Shown one piece after another: positions 34,844-43,138 of a stretch of 64,000 nucleotides of DNA. The DNA is taken from NCBI GenBank assembly GCA_026129905.1, contig JAHCHE010000001.1:372001-436000 (forward strand), read 5' to 3'. The stretch is from Bryobacteraceae bacterium. Its GTDB lineage: Bacteria; Acidobacteriota; Terriglobia; Bryobacterales; Bryobacteraceae. A program made the position numbers and the translations under genes. Each line of letters opens with the position of its first letter. Position 1 is the stretch's first letter. The notes beneath the pieces were generated by a model. That model saw only the letters and a list, made by a program, of their open reading frames with translations, made no database searches and was not told the origin of the DNA.

Positions 34844-36169
34844 ATGAGCCGGATTGTGCTTTCCACCATGGGATCGTACGGCGACGTCCATCCCTACCTG
34901 GCCGTCGGTCTCGCCCTGAAGGACCGCGGACGTCACGTGACCATCGCGACCTCGGAGCATTATCGCCGCAAGGTGGAAGGTGAGGGCCTGTGCTTCGCCC
35001 CGATCCGGCCCGATTTTGTTCCGATCACCGCGCCGCCGGAGATCGTCCGGCGTTCCTTCGATCCCCGCGGCGGCGCGAACTTCGTGCTCAAGAGCCTGGT
35101 GCTGCCGTTTGTCGGCCCGATGTACGCGGATTTGCTCCGGATATGCAGGGGCGCGAACCTGCTGGTGGTTCATCCGACTCTGTTCGCCGGGCCTCTGGTG
35201 GCGGAAAAGCTCGGCCTGAGATGGGTATCCGTGTTGCTCTCGCCGGCCGTGTTCGTCTCGGCCTACGATCCCCCCGTGTTCCCGCCTTTTCCCTGGTTTC
35301 ATCATCTGCGGCATCTCGGGCCATTTCCACATAAGCTGATGGTGCGCGTGATGAAGTTGCTGACCAGACCATGGACGCGTTCCATCGCGGAGCTGCGGGC
35401 CCGCGAAGGGTTGAGGCCGCCGGGGGCCTCCGCGATGCACGACGACATGTTTTCGCCGTTCGGCACGCTAGGTTGGTTTTCGCCGCTGATCGCTCCGCGG
35501 CAGCCGGATTGGCCCCAGAACACCCAAATCACCGGGTTTACGTTCTACGACCGGCGGAGTCCCGGCGAAGGGCTGCATCCCGCCCTGGCCGCGTTCCTCG
35601 ACGACGGAGAACCGCCCGTGGTCTTCACGCTGGGATCTTCGGCGGTGGGAGACGCGGGTGATTTCTATGTAGAGAGCCTCGGCGCCGTTCGACGCCTCCG
35701 CCGCCGGGCCGTGTTCCTGGTCCGCGACCAACCGGCGCCGACCATGGCCGGAGGCGAGCCGCCGGGCGTTTTTGTGACCGACTACGCTCCCTACTCGCAA
35801 CTGCTCCCCCGGGCCGCGGCCGTGGTCCACCAGGGCGGCATCGGCACGGTGGCGCAGGTGATGAAGGCGGGCGTTCCCATGCTGGTAGCGCCCAGAGGTC
35901 TGGATCAGCCCGATAACGCCAATCGCGTTCGACGGCTGGGCATCGCGCGAGTGCTGTCACGCTCCCGCTACTCGGCCGCCCGCGCCGCCAGGGAACTCGA
36001 TCGGTTACTCGGCGATCCCCGCTACGCCCGCGCCGCGCGCGAGGCGGGCGCCGCAATCGCAGGCGAAGACGGCGTCGAAGCCGCGTGCGATGCGCTGGAG
36101 CGAATCTGCGACGCCGCGCCGCCGGAACACGCGACCCGTCGAGAGCTGGCCCGGACGCAGTCCGGCTAA
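34844..36169 (+). CDS. GT1 (UGT/RhlB-like) glycosyltransferase
   Basis: The 441-residue soluble GT-B enzyme starts with the typical MSRIVLSTMGSYGDVHPYLAVGLAL. It has a C-terminal nucleotide-sugar site (VTDYAPYSQLLPRAAAVVHQGGIGTVAQVMKAGVPMLV region) with the conserved HQGG-GT pattern and the following DQPDNANRV. Members glycosylate lipids, polyketides or sterol-like acceptors. Here the neighbours suggest a role in glycolipid or glycan assembly. ATG 34844 lies 15 bases after the GT39 gene; a GAGCGCAA stretch is a weak ribosome site. Confidence 0.88.
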   Translation: MSRIVLSTMGSYGDVHPYLAVGLALKDRGRHVTIATSEHYRRKVEGEGLCFAPIRPDFVPITAPPEIVRRSFDPRGGANFVLKSLVLPFVGPMYADLLRICRGANLLVVHPTLFAGPLVAEKLGLRWVSVLLSPAVFVSAYDPPVFPPFPWFHHLRHLGPFPHKLMVRVMKLLTRPWTRSIAELRAREGLRPPGASAMHDDMFSPFGTLGWFSPLIAPRQPDWPQNTQITGFTFYDRRSPGEGLHPALAAFLDDGEPPVVFTLGSSAVGDAGDFYVESLGAVRRLRRRAVFLVRDQPAPTMAGGEPPGVFVTDYAPYSQLLPRAAAVVHQGGIGTVAQVMKAGVPMLVAPRGLDQPDNANRVRRLGIARVLSRSRYSAARAARELDRLLGDPRYARAAREAGAAIAGEDGVEAACDALERICDAAPPEHATRRELARTQSG

Positions 36170-36193
36170 AGGATCATTGTTCAAGGTTGCCGA

Positions 36194-37237
36194 TTGACGA
36201 CCCTACGCATCGACATCTATGGCTACAGCGTGGTACTCCGATCCGCGTCAGAACCCGCGCTTGACGGCCTGGCGGAAGACTTTGCGTTCTTCAGGCGGCC
36301 GGAAAGCCCCGGCCCTTGCGAACTCACGATCGAGCTGCTCGAGGAAGATCCCGCCTACAACGAACTGCCCCAGGACCTGGTCGCGTCGGTTTACACGCCG
36401 CGCAATGTCTCCTATACAAATCAGGGCCTCACCATATTGGACTACTCCGGCCGCGCCCTGGCGATTCACGATCCCGCGGCCAAGACCTTCCGCGTCTTCA
36501 GCCGCAGCGTGGATCTGCTGTACGAGGCGGCGTATTTGTTTCTCCTCTCGCAGGCCGGCGAGTTTCTCGACTCCCGCCGCCTCCATCGCGTTCACGCCCT
36601 CGGCGTCAGCGTCGCGGGAAGAGCCGCGTTGGTGCTTCTGCCGATGGGCGGCGGAAAAAGCACGTTGGGCTACGAACTGCTTCGCTATCCCGAAGTCGAA
36701 ATCCTTTCCGACGACTCGCCGTTGATTGACGCGCGCGGCCACGTCCGCGCCTTTCCCCTGCGCATCGGCGTTCTGCCCGGATTCGAAGGCGAAATCCCGG
36801 AATCGCAGTTGCGGTTCATCCGCCGCATGGAGTTTGGGCCGAAGCTGGCCTTGAACTACTCGTACTTCGCCCGTCGCGTCGTCCCGCACGCGCAGCCGGG
36901 GTGCGTGTTCCTGGGTCACAGGAGCCTGGGCACGGCTTGCGTCCTCCGTCGGGCCACGCGCACGCAGGCGCTGCGGGCGATGTTTGTGAACTGCGTAGTC
37001 GGACTCGGTCTCTTCCAGGGCATGGAATTCGTGTTCCACCGCGGCGCTCGCGAGGTGGTTGCCAAGGCCGCAATCGCACGCTCCCGGCTTAAGGCCGCGC
37101 GGGCGCTGCTGAGGCGCTCATCCCCCTATCACCTGGTCCTGGGCCGCGATCCGCGGGAAAACGGCCGCGTCCTGGTGGAGTTTCTCAAGAAGTCCCCATC
37201 GAAAACAAAGCGAACAGATTTCTCGCTTGCTCGATGA
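36194..37237 (+). CDS. HPr-kinase-like P-loop protein
   Basis: The 347-residue protein has an HprK-type kinase core: HRVHALGVSVAGRAALVLLP leads into Walker A MGGGKST (151-157), followed by LSDDSPLID (171-179) with the acidic residues expected for phosphoryl transfer. It lacks the N-terminal domain of true HPr kinase, and no HPr gene is near. Such HprK-related proteins occur in polysaccharide and peptide-modification clusters, often with nucleotidyltransferase-fold proteins. That matches the convergent gene at 37185, with which it shares 53 bases. TTG 36194 is the only start available before the conserved region. The phosphorylated target is unknown. Confidence 0.8.
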   Translation: MTTLRIDIYGYSVVLRSASEPALDGLAEDFAFFRRPESPGPCELTIELLEEDPAYNELPQDLVASVYTPRNVSYTNQGLTILDYSGRALAIHDPAAKTFRVFSRSVDLLYEAAYLFLLSQAGEFLDSRRLHRVHALGVSVAGRAALVLLPMGGGKSTLGYELLRYPEVEILSDDSPLIDARGHVRAFPLRIGVLPGFEGEIPESQLRFIRRMEFGPKLALNYSYFARRVVPHAQPGCVFLGHRSLGTACVLRRATRTQALRAMFVNCVVGLGLFQGMEFVFHRGAREVVAKAAIARSRLKAARALLRRSSPYHLVLGRDPRENGRVLVEFLKKSPSKTKRTDFSLAR

Positions 37238-38876
37238 GTTGCCGGATGTCGCGAGGCCGCCCGGCCAGCTCCGCTTCATACGCCTCGCGCAACTGGTCGA
37301 ACAGCGGTATCGGTGGAAGGCCCCAGTCCCGCAGCGCGCGCTGCATGGCCGGCAATGTGAGCGGAACCACCGCGCCTTCCGCCCGGTCGACGATCTCGAG
37401 CTGAAGATGGCGCCATAGATTCCTTAAGACCTCCAGGTTGCTCATGCCGGCCGGCGCCGAGCCGATTTTGGCCAAGGCGCCCCGCCGGATCATGATCTCC
37501 TCGGAAACCAGGTCGGCGGCGAACCGGGTCCATACCGGTACGCCCCGCCGCGCTCTTGGTTGGCCGTCCACCGCGAACTCGGGCCGGTCGAGCAGGGCAA
37601 ACACCTCAGGATTCGCCGCCGGGCACAACAGGTGGCGCCAAAGCTCGATGGTGCTGACAATCTCAAGCTGATACGCGCCATGGTCGAGCAACAGGTACAA
37701 CGCCACTCGCTGCTTCAACTTGCTTGCCGCGGCCTGATGCCAGCGGCACAATTTGCGAATCTGCCGGACCCGCGGCGGATCCTCCGGATCGGCTTCCAGC
37801 AGCAGCGCCAGGTCGTCGGGCTGGAAAAACGAAAGCGAAGGAACCAGGAACGCCGCCCGATATCCGCTCCATTCCTTCTTCACCCGGTCGACCAGGGCTT
37901 CGATATGCCGGCGAGGCTCCTCGGCGCACAACATTTCGGAGGCGTGGGCGTCTAGCCGCATCTCCGGCGCGGCGGGCTGAAACGTGGCCGCGCAATGCAA
38001 TCGGGCGTGGATGCCTTCCAGCCGCGGAAGCAGATGCCGGAACGTATCTTCCTGAATGTCGCCGTCGTAGGCGCGGTGAGGCTTTTTGGCGCTGCGGATC
38101 AGCCGCTCGAGGAAACGCTTCTCCTCTCCCTCCGCCTCGGCCAGCGCGCCGGCGAGAACGCGTTCGCGCGAAAGCTCCGAGTTGCCGCCGGCGAGCGCGG
38201 CAGCCATGTTCAGGATTCCGGCGTACGTCTTGTATGCGATGGTGCGTCGAAATATGGCGTCTTCGGCCATCGGTCCCGCGCCGAATGCGCTCTTGATGAA
38301 GTACGACCACCAGGTGCGGACTTCCGTGTAGTACCCTCCGGCCAGGCGTTCGGCCGGCACTGGCGGCAGCATCGAGAAGACGTCGTCGCCGTAGACCAGC
38401 TTCCAGCGCATACGTCCCAGGTTGAAGCGGTACTGAAAGAAGTAATCGGTCTCGCAGAGCGACTTCAGCGAGGTCAGGGTCTGCACGCATTGTCCCAGCA
38501 ACGTGTCGTAGAGCGGAGACAGGCGGCTCAGTCCGCGCAGCGCGTTTACAATCTTCATCTGGTCCTGCTCGGACGGCCATTCGCCGTTGACGGTGAGATC
38601 GATGTCGCTGATCCCCGGCCGGATCTCGTCCGTGGCGACGCCCCCGGTGATGTAGATCGACTGTATCCCGGCAAAGCGGCGCAACGTCCGCAGCGCGTAA
38701 CTAACGTGGAGCCTGTAGACGAAAAGATAAAGATGGCGAAGCGGGGTTTCCGCCGTCGCGACCACAAGCCAGCGAAGCGCGAGCTTGAACTTCGAGCGCC
38801 ACCGCCGCCCGGCGGGTAACCGGAACCGGCTGGTGTCCATGTGGTCCAGCAAAACGATCTCGCGCACATCGGCCAT
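37185..38876 (-). CDS. Nucleotidyltransferase-fold protein of unknown role
   Basis: The 563-residue protein carries an MNT-type nucleotidyltransferase signature near the N-terminus: IYITGGVATDEIRPGISDIDLTV, with G78-G79 and the metal ligands D91 and D93. The rest is mostly helical and of unknown fold. No signal peptide is seen. It is the last gene of galU-GT39-NTase on the minus strand, seven bases after the GT39 gene. Its 3' end overlaps the convergent HprK-like gene by 53 bases. Function could be nucleotidyl transfer to a sugar, lipid or protein. ATG 38876 is chosen; the open frame beyond it is inside the GT39 gene. Confidence 0.75.
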   Translation of the reverse strand: MADVREIVLLDHMDTSRFRLPAGRRWRSKFKLALRWLVVATAETPLRHLYLFVYRLHVSYALRTLRRFAGIQSIYITGGVATDEIRPGISDIDLTVNGEWPSEQDQMKIVNALRGLSRLSPLYDTLLGQCVQTLTSLKSLCETDYFFQYRFNLGRMRWKLVYGDDVFSMLPPVPAERLAGGYYTEVRTWWSYFIKSAFGAGPMAEDAIFRRTIAYKTYAGILNMAAALAGGNSELSRERVLAGALAEAEGEEKRFLERLIRSAKKPHRAYDGDIQEDTFRHLLPRLEGIHARLHCAATFQPAAPEMRLDAHASEMLCAEEPRRHIEALVDRVKKEWSGYRAAFLVPSLSFFQPDDLALLLEADPEDPPRVRQIRKLCRWHQAAASKLKQRVALYLLLDHGAYQLEIVSTIELWRHLLCPAANPEVFALLDRPEFAVDGQPRARRGVPVWTRFAADLVSEEIMIRRGALAKIGSAPAGMSNLEVLRNLWRHLQLEIVDRAEGAVVPLTLPAMQRALRDWGLPPIPLFDQLREAYEAELAGRPRDIRQLIEQARNLFALFSMGTS

Positions 38877-38883
38877 AGGAGTC

Positions 38884-40293
38884 TCAGTGTAGCGCGATGC
38901 TCCGGTAGACCACGGCGGTCGGTAGCTGCGCCGCCTCTTCATACCCTGCCAGCCATTCCCGCAGGTCCGGGTATTCGGTAATGGCCAGCTTCGGATTGTA
39001 CGGCCCCAGCCCGTCCACCACGAACGTTGGTCTGGTGCGAACCAGTTTCCGCCGGTTGGCTGCGGCCAGTCCTGGCGCCGAAACGCGAGCATCCACCAGG
39101 TGCCGATCCGCGATCACGCCGGTGAGCGGCTGCGAATCGAGGAACGGAGTTCCGGCGGCAAGCCGAGTCTCGACATAGATGTCCGGGCGGTAACCCCAGA
39201 CGAACAGGGTATCGCCGGACCGCGCGAGGCGATCGATGGTTCGCGCCGCCTCCCGGCTGCCCTCGTACATCGCGACATCCTTCCACTTGTGGGGACGGTC
39301 GTGGACCAGGTCGGCCGCCAGTTCGACGTACCGGGGGCCGAACCGCGCCGCCGGGATCAGCAGCAGCGCCAGCGCCGCGATCGCGCCCTTCCTACCCGCC
39401 AGCGATAGACCGCGCGCGGCCGCCAGCGTCATCACCGGGAGAAGGTGGAAATAGTACCGGGGGAAAAAGCGCCAGCCGGCCGCGATCGCCGCCAGTGAAA
39501 CCAGCGTCCAGACAGCGAAGCGCCATCTGCCCCCGCTCCGCTCCCGCAGGTAGAACCATGCCGCTCCCACAACCAGCGCCCCGTGCATGCCGGCCCAGTT
39601 CAGCGTTCGCCGCAGGCCCTCCGTCGCTGGCGCTTCCACGAACGTGTCGCGCGAGTAGAGCACACCCCAGCGCCAGACCTGTTCCCAATACGCTCCCAGC
39701 GCGCCGGCTCCCGCCAGCCACGCCAGCATCAGCGCGTTCGGCAGAACGAACCCGGCCGCCACCGCGGGAAGTGCGCGCGCCTGCCACGCCAGGCATCCCG
39801 CCAGAACAAACCACCCCTTGGCGTGGATCAGCATCGCGACCCCCGCCACGACTCCGCTCCAGAACGGACGCCCGCGCGCCGCCAGGTACACAGCCCCTGC
39901 GTGAGGCGCCAGCATCAGCAGGTCCGGCGCCAGCGCCATCACCGCCGAAGGGACGCCGAACGTCAGAAAGAACGCCGTCAGGCAAGCGGCGTACGCGCCC
40001 TCGCGCTCGCCCCATTTCCGCGCAAACCGGTACAGGATCCAGCTTGCCAGCGTGACGAAGATCGCCCCCGCCAGCCGCAGGAGCCATCCCTTCCGCACAT
40101 CCCAGAGCACATACGCAAGCGCCGATAGCGGCGGCTTGTCGAACCAAAAATCCCGGTAGGGAACCTTCCCGTCGAGAATCTGAAGCGCGGCGGCGGCCGG
40201 GTAGCACTCCTCCACCCAAAGAATGTCAACGTGACAGAGGCGCGCCGCCAGCGCGGCACCGAACACGCACGCGAACAGCGCCCGCGGACGCAT
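38884..40293 (-). CDS. GT39-like integral membrane glycosyltransferase (2)
   Basis: The 469-residue multi-spanning protein has a GT-C N-terminal loop with acidic residues (HVDILWVEECYPAAAALQILDGKVPYRDFWFDKPPLSAL region), where DGKVPYRDFWFDKPP is typical of ArnT/PMT-like enzymes. About ten helices and a short soluble tail follow. Donor is probably a polyprenyl-phosphate sugar; acceptor unknown. Its ATG touches the galU stop with no gap, so galU and this gene are likely co-translated. Confidence 0.85.
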   Translation of the reverse strand: MRPRALFACVFGAALAARLCHVDILWVEECYPAAAALQILDGKVPYRDFWFDKPPLSALAYVLWDVRKGWLLRLAGAIFVTLASWILYRFARKWGEREGAYAACLTAFFLTFGVPSAVMALAPDLLMLAPHAGAVYLAARGRPFWSGVVAGVAMLIHAKGWFVLAGCLAWQARALPAVAAGFVLPNALMLAWLAGAGALGAYWEQVWRWGVLYSRDTFVEAPATEGLRRTLNWAGMHGALVVGAAWFYLRERSGGRWRFAVWTLVSLAAIAAGWRFFPRYYFHLLPVMTLAAARGLSLAGRKGAIAALALLLIPAARFGPRYVELAADLVHDRPHKWKDVAMYEGSREAARTIDRLARSGDTLFVWGYRPDIYVETRLAAGTPFLDSQPLTGVIADRHLVDARVSAPGLAAANRRKLVRTRPTFVVDGLGPYNPKLAITEYPDLREWLAGYEEAAQLPTAVVYRSIALH

Positions 40294-41178
40294 TCATGCT
40301 TTCCCGAGCATCCTCTCGATCGAGGCGCGGAACGCCGGCCCGTACTGCGGATCGGCCAGCGCGAATTCGACAAAGGTCTCGAAGTAGCTCGGAAAATTGC
40401 CGATGTCGTAGCGTCTGTCGGTATCCGGCAGCTTGCACGCCAGCACGCGGCGTCCTTCTTCGCAGAGCCGCTGAATCGCGTCCGTGAGCTGGATCTCGCC
40501 CCTCCGGTCGGGCTTCACGCCCCGGATCATGTCGAAAATGTTTGGCGAAAAGACGTAGCGGCCGGCGATGGCCAGGTTGCTCGGCGCGTCCTTCGGCTTA
40601 GGCTTCTCGACCAGGTTGGTGACGCGAAACGAACCCCCTTCCCCGTTGCTGACTGCCACAATCCCATAGTGGGACGTCTGTTCCTTCGGCACTTCCTCTA
40701 CCGCGATGACGCAACTCGCGCGCCGCGCCTCGTACATCTCCACCATTCGCGCGACGCAGGCCGACTGCGCGTGCAGGCCCAGAATCGAATCCCCCAGCGC
40801 GACCACGAACGGATCCTCGCCGGCGAAGCTCTCGCCGCACAGAATCGCGTCCCCGAGCCCCCGCTGCGTGCGTTGCCGCGTGTAGTACAGGTGCGCGCCG
40901 AGGCTCTCGAACTCCAGTTCCTTGAGCAGGTCCTCCTTGTCCGCGGAGTTCAGCGTGCTCACCAACTCCGGGTCGCTGTCGAAATGGTTCTCGATGGACG
41001 ATTTCTTGCGGCCCGTGATAAAAAGAATCTCTCCGATGCCGTTGGCGACCAACTCTTCCACGACGTACTGCACGATCGGTTTCCTGGCCACTGGCAACAT
41101 CTCTTTCGGCTGCGACTTGGTCGCCGGCAGCAGCCGCGTGCCATGGCCGGCCACGGGAACAATTGCGCGTCGAATCAC
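40294..41178 (-). CDS. galU: UTP-glucose-1-phosphate uridylyltransferase GalU
   Basis: The 294-residue enzyme makes UDP-glucose, a donor for glycans and nucleotide-sugar pathways. It shows the family signature from the N-terminus (RRAIVPVAGHGTRLLPATKSQPKEMLPV), the metal site region (DPFVVALGDSILG) and GRYVFSPNIFDMI. Note GHGTR where most members have GLGTR. It starts with GTG 41178, divergent from rluD with only 22 bases between, and heads galU-GT39-NTase. Confidence 0.95.
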   Translation of the reverse strand: MIRRAIVPVAGHGTRLLPATKSQPKEMLPVARKPIVQYVVEELVANGIGEILFITGRKKSSIENHFDSDPELVSTLNSADKEDLLKELEFESLGAHLYYTRQRTQRGLGDAILCGESFAGEDPFVVALGDSILGLHAQSACVARMVEMYEARRASCVIAVEEVPKEQTSHYGIVAVSNGEGGSFRVTNLVEKPKPKDAPSNLAIAGRYVFSPNIFDMIRGVKPDRRGEIQLTDAIQRLCEEGRRVLACKLPDTDRRYDIGNFPSYFETFVEFALADPQYGPAFRASIERMLGKA

Positions 41179-41188
41179 TTCTCTAAAC

Positions 41189-41196
41189 TATATAAC
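41189..41196. promoter_or_regulatory. Shared AT-rich -10 region between galU and rluD
   Basis: The 22-base gap between two divergent GTG starts holds TATATAAC. TATATA (41189-41194) is self-complementary and can act as -10 in both directions. Predicted start sites fall at about 41201 (the rluD GTG itself) and 41182 (four bases before the galU GTG). Neither gene has a visible ribosome site. Confidence 0.4.
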
Positions 41197-41200
41197 GGGC

Positions 41201-42148
41201 GTGCCAAGCAACCTGAAACTTGACGTCGATCCGGGGCACTCCGGGCGCCGGCTCGACCGGTTTCTTCAAGAGAAGCTGCCGGATTTCAGCCGGTCGCGGA
41301 TTCAAAGCTGGATCAGGGAAGGCCGAGTCCTGCTCAACGGCGAAACCGCCAGGCCGGCGGCGCTGTTGCGAGGGACGGAGATCGTCGAGGTGGCGCCGGC
41401 GGATCCGCCGCCGCTGCGCGCCTTTGCCGAGGACCTGCCGCTGGAGATCCTGCACGAGGACGACGACGTAGTCGTGGTGAACAAACCGGCCGGCATGGTG
41501 GTTCACATCGGCGCCGGCAACCGGACCGGAACCCTGGTGAACGCGCTGCTGCACCACTTCGGGACGCTCTCTTCCGTGGCCGGCGAAACGCGTCCCGGCA
41601 TCGTGCACCGGCTCGACCGGTACACCAGCGGCGTGATGCTGGTGGCGCGCACCGATGCGGCCCATCGAGCCCTGGCCGCCCAGTTCGCCGCGCGCCAGGT
41701 GGAGAAGTTCTATGTCGCCCTGGTCCACGGCGACATTCGCGGCGAGCGGGGACGTGTCGACAAACCGATCGCCCGTGACCCCTTGCGCCGCCTCCGGATG
41801 ACCGCGAAGCTGGCCACCGGCCGAAAGGCGCTCACCGAATACCGCGTCCTCGAACGGCTCTCCGGATTCACCTTTCTCGAAGTGCGAATTATGACTGGAC
41901 GGATGCACCAGATCCGCGTTCACATGTCGAGCATCGGACACCCCGTCGCCGGCGATGCGCTTTACGGCGCGCCGTCCCGCATTCCCGGGCGGCGCCCGCT
42001 GGAACGCCTCTTTCTTCACTCGCACCGCCTAGGCTTTCAGAGCCCGTCCACCGGGCGTCCCATCGTAGTCGAATGTCCGTTGCCGTGCGACCTTGAAGAC
42101 TGGATGGCGGAATTGAAGCTGCCGGGCGGTTCGCCGCCGGAACTATAA
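41201..42148 (+). CDS. rluD: 23S rRNA pseudouridine synthase RluD
   Basis: The 315-residue enzyme has an N-terminal S4 domain (GRRLDRFLQEKLPDFSRSRIQSWIREGRVLLNG) and a RluA-family catalytic domain with HRLDRYTSG, where D139 is the catalytic Asp. Further motifs are VNKPAGMVVHIGAGN and ILTGRMHQIRVHM-type (IMTGRMHQIRVHMSSIGHPV). Length and domains fit RluD, which modifies helix 69 of 23S rRNA. GTG 41201 is used; the open frame to 40922 lies opposite galU and lacks similarity. Confidence 0.92.
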   Translation: MPSNLKLDVDPGHSGRRLDRFLQEKLPDFSRSRIQSWIREGRVLLNGETARPAALLRGTEIVEVAPADPPPLRAFAEDLPLEILHEDDDVVVVNKPAGMVVHIGAGNRTGTLVNALLHHFGTLSSVAGETRPGIVHRLDRYTSGVMLVARTDAAHRALAAQFAARQVEKFYVALVHGDIRGERGRVDKPIARDPLRRLRMTAKLATGRKALTEYRVLERLSGFTFLEVRIMTGRMHQIRVHMSSIGHPVAGDALYGAPSRIPGRRPLERLFLHSHRLGFQSPSTGRPIVVECPLPCDLEDWMAELKLPGGSPPEL

Positions 42149-42149
42149 T
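42144..42149 (+). promoter_or_regulatory. Perfect -10 element before the second VWA gene
   Basis: TATAAT overlaps the rluD stop codon and lies 17 bases before ATG 42167. The predicted start site near 42156 leaves a short leader containing GAGGTGAGAGGG, a usable ribosome site. No clear -35 element is seen. Confidence 0.45.
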
Positions 42150-42166
42150 CGAGGTGAGAGGGAACC

Positions 42167-43132
42167 ATGATGCGTAGGGTCGTTGTCGCCGTCATCCCGC
42201 TCGTCGCGGTGACGCTCGGGCTATCCGCCCAGGTCGGCACGAACGCGAAGGCCGACCGGGAGACCTCCGCCCAGCAACAGCAGCTTGACGATGAAAATAC
42301 GCGGTTTACTCTGGATGTCACCCGCGTCAATATCCTGTTCACCGTTTCGGATAAAAAAGGCCGGTTTGTCACGGACCTCGCGCAGAACGATTTTGAAGTG
42401 GTCGAGCGCAAACAGTCGCAGAACATCCTCGAATTTACCTCGGAATCCGATCTGCCCCTGCGGCTCGCCATCCTCATCGACACCAGCAACAGCATCCGCG
42501 ACCGCTTCAAGTTCCAGCAGGAAGCGGCCATCGAATTTATTAACAGCGTGATCCGTCCCGAAATCGACCGGGCCATCGTGGTCAGTTTCGATTCCGGCTT
42601 CAACATCGTGGCCGACCTCACCGGCGATCTCGAGGAGCTTACCGAGGCCGTGCGGTCGCTCCGTCCCGGCGGCGGTACCGCCCTCTACGACGCGATCTTC
42701 CATTCGTGCAAAGACAAGCTGATGGTGGATCAGCCTCGCCATAAATTCCGCCGCGCCCTGGTGATTCTCAGCGACGGCGAGGACAACCAGAGCCGCGTCT
42801 CGCGCGATCAGGCGCTGGAAATGGCGCACCGCGCCGACGCCGTGATGTACACCATCTCGACGAATATCACCCGGGTCCAGACCGGCGGCGACAAGGTGCT
42901 GCGGTATTTCGCCGAGGAAACGGGCGGCCTGGTGTTTTTCCCGTTCAAGGTCGAGGATCTGTCGCAGTCGTTCGAGAACATCGCCAACGAACTGCGGCAC
43001 CAGTACAACATCCTCTATCGCCCCGAGCCGCTGCGAGCCGACGGCCAGTATCACCCGGTGAGCATCAAAGTAAGAAATCAGAAAAATCTCGTCGTCCGCG
43101 CCCGCAAGGGCTACTACGCGCCGACGATGTAG
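42167..43132 (+). CDS. VWA-domain protein of acidobacterial type, intact MIDAS
   Basis: The 321-residue protein has a signal peptide (about 1-21), the beta domain that precedes VWA in this family (NILFTVSDKKGRFVTDLAQNDFEVVERKQSQNI region) and a VWA domain with intact metal site: DTSNS (105-109), the Thr in GGGTALYDA and the Asp in ILSDGEDN. The C-terminal pattern LRHQYNILYRPE followed by VRARKGYYAP is shared with the gene at 28916. It is probably a secreted or periplasmic adhesion or scaffold protein; the partner is unknown. Confidence 0.9.
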   Translation: MMRRVVVAVIPLVAVTLGLSAQVGTNAKADRETSAQQQQLDDENTRFTLDVTRVNILFTVSDKKGRFVTDLAQNDFEVVERKQSQNILEFTSESDLPLRLAILIDTSNSIRDRFKFQQEAAIEFINSVIRPEIDRAIVVSFDSGFNIVADLTGDLEELTEAVRSLRPGGGTALYDAIFHSCKDKLMVDQPRHKFRRALVILSDGEDNQSRVSRDQALEMAHRADAVMYTISTNITRVQTGGDKVLRYFAEETGGLVFFPFKVEDLSQSFENIANELRHQYNILYRPEPLRADGQYHPVSIKVRNQKNLVVRARKGYYAPTM

Positions 43133-43138
43133 GCTTGC

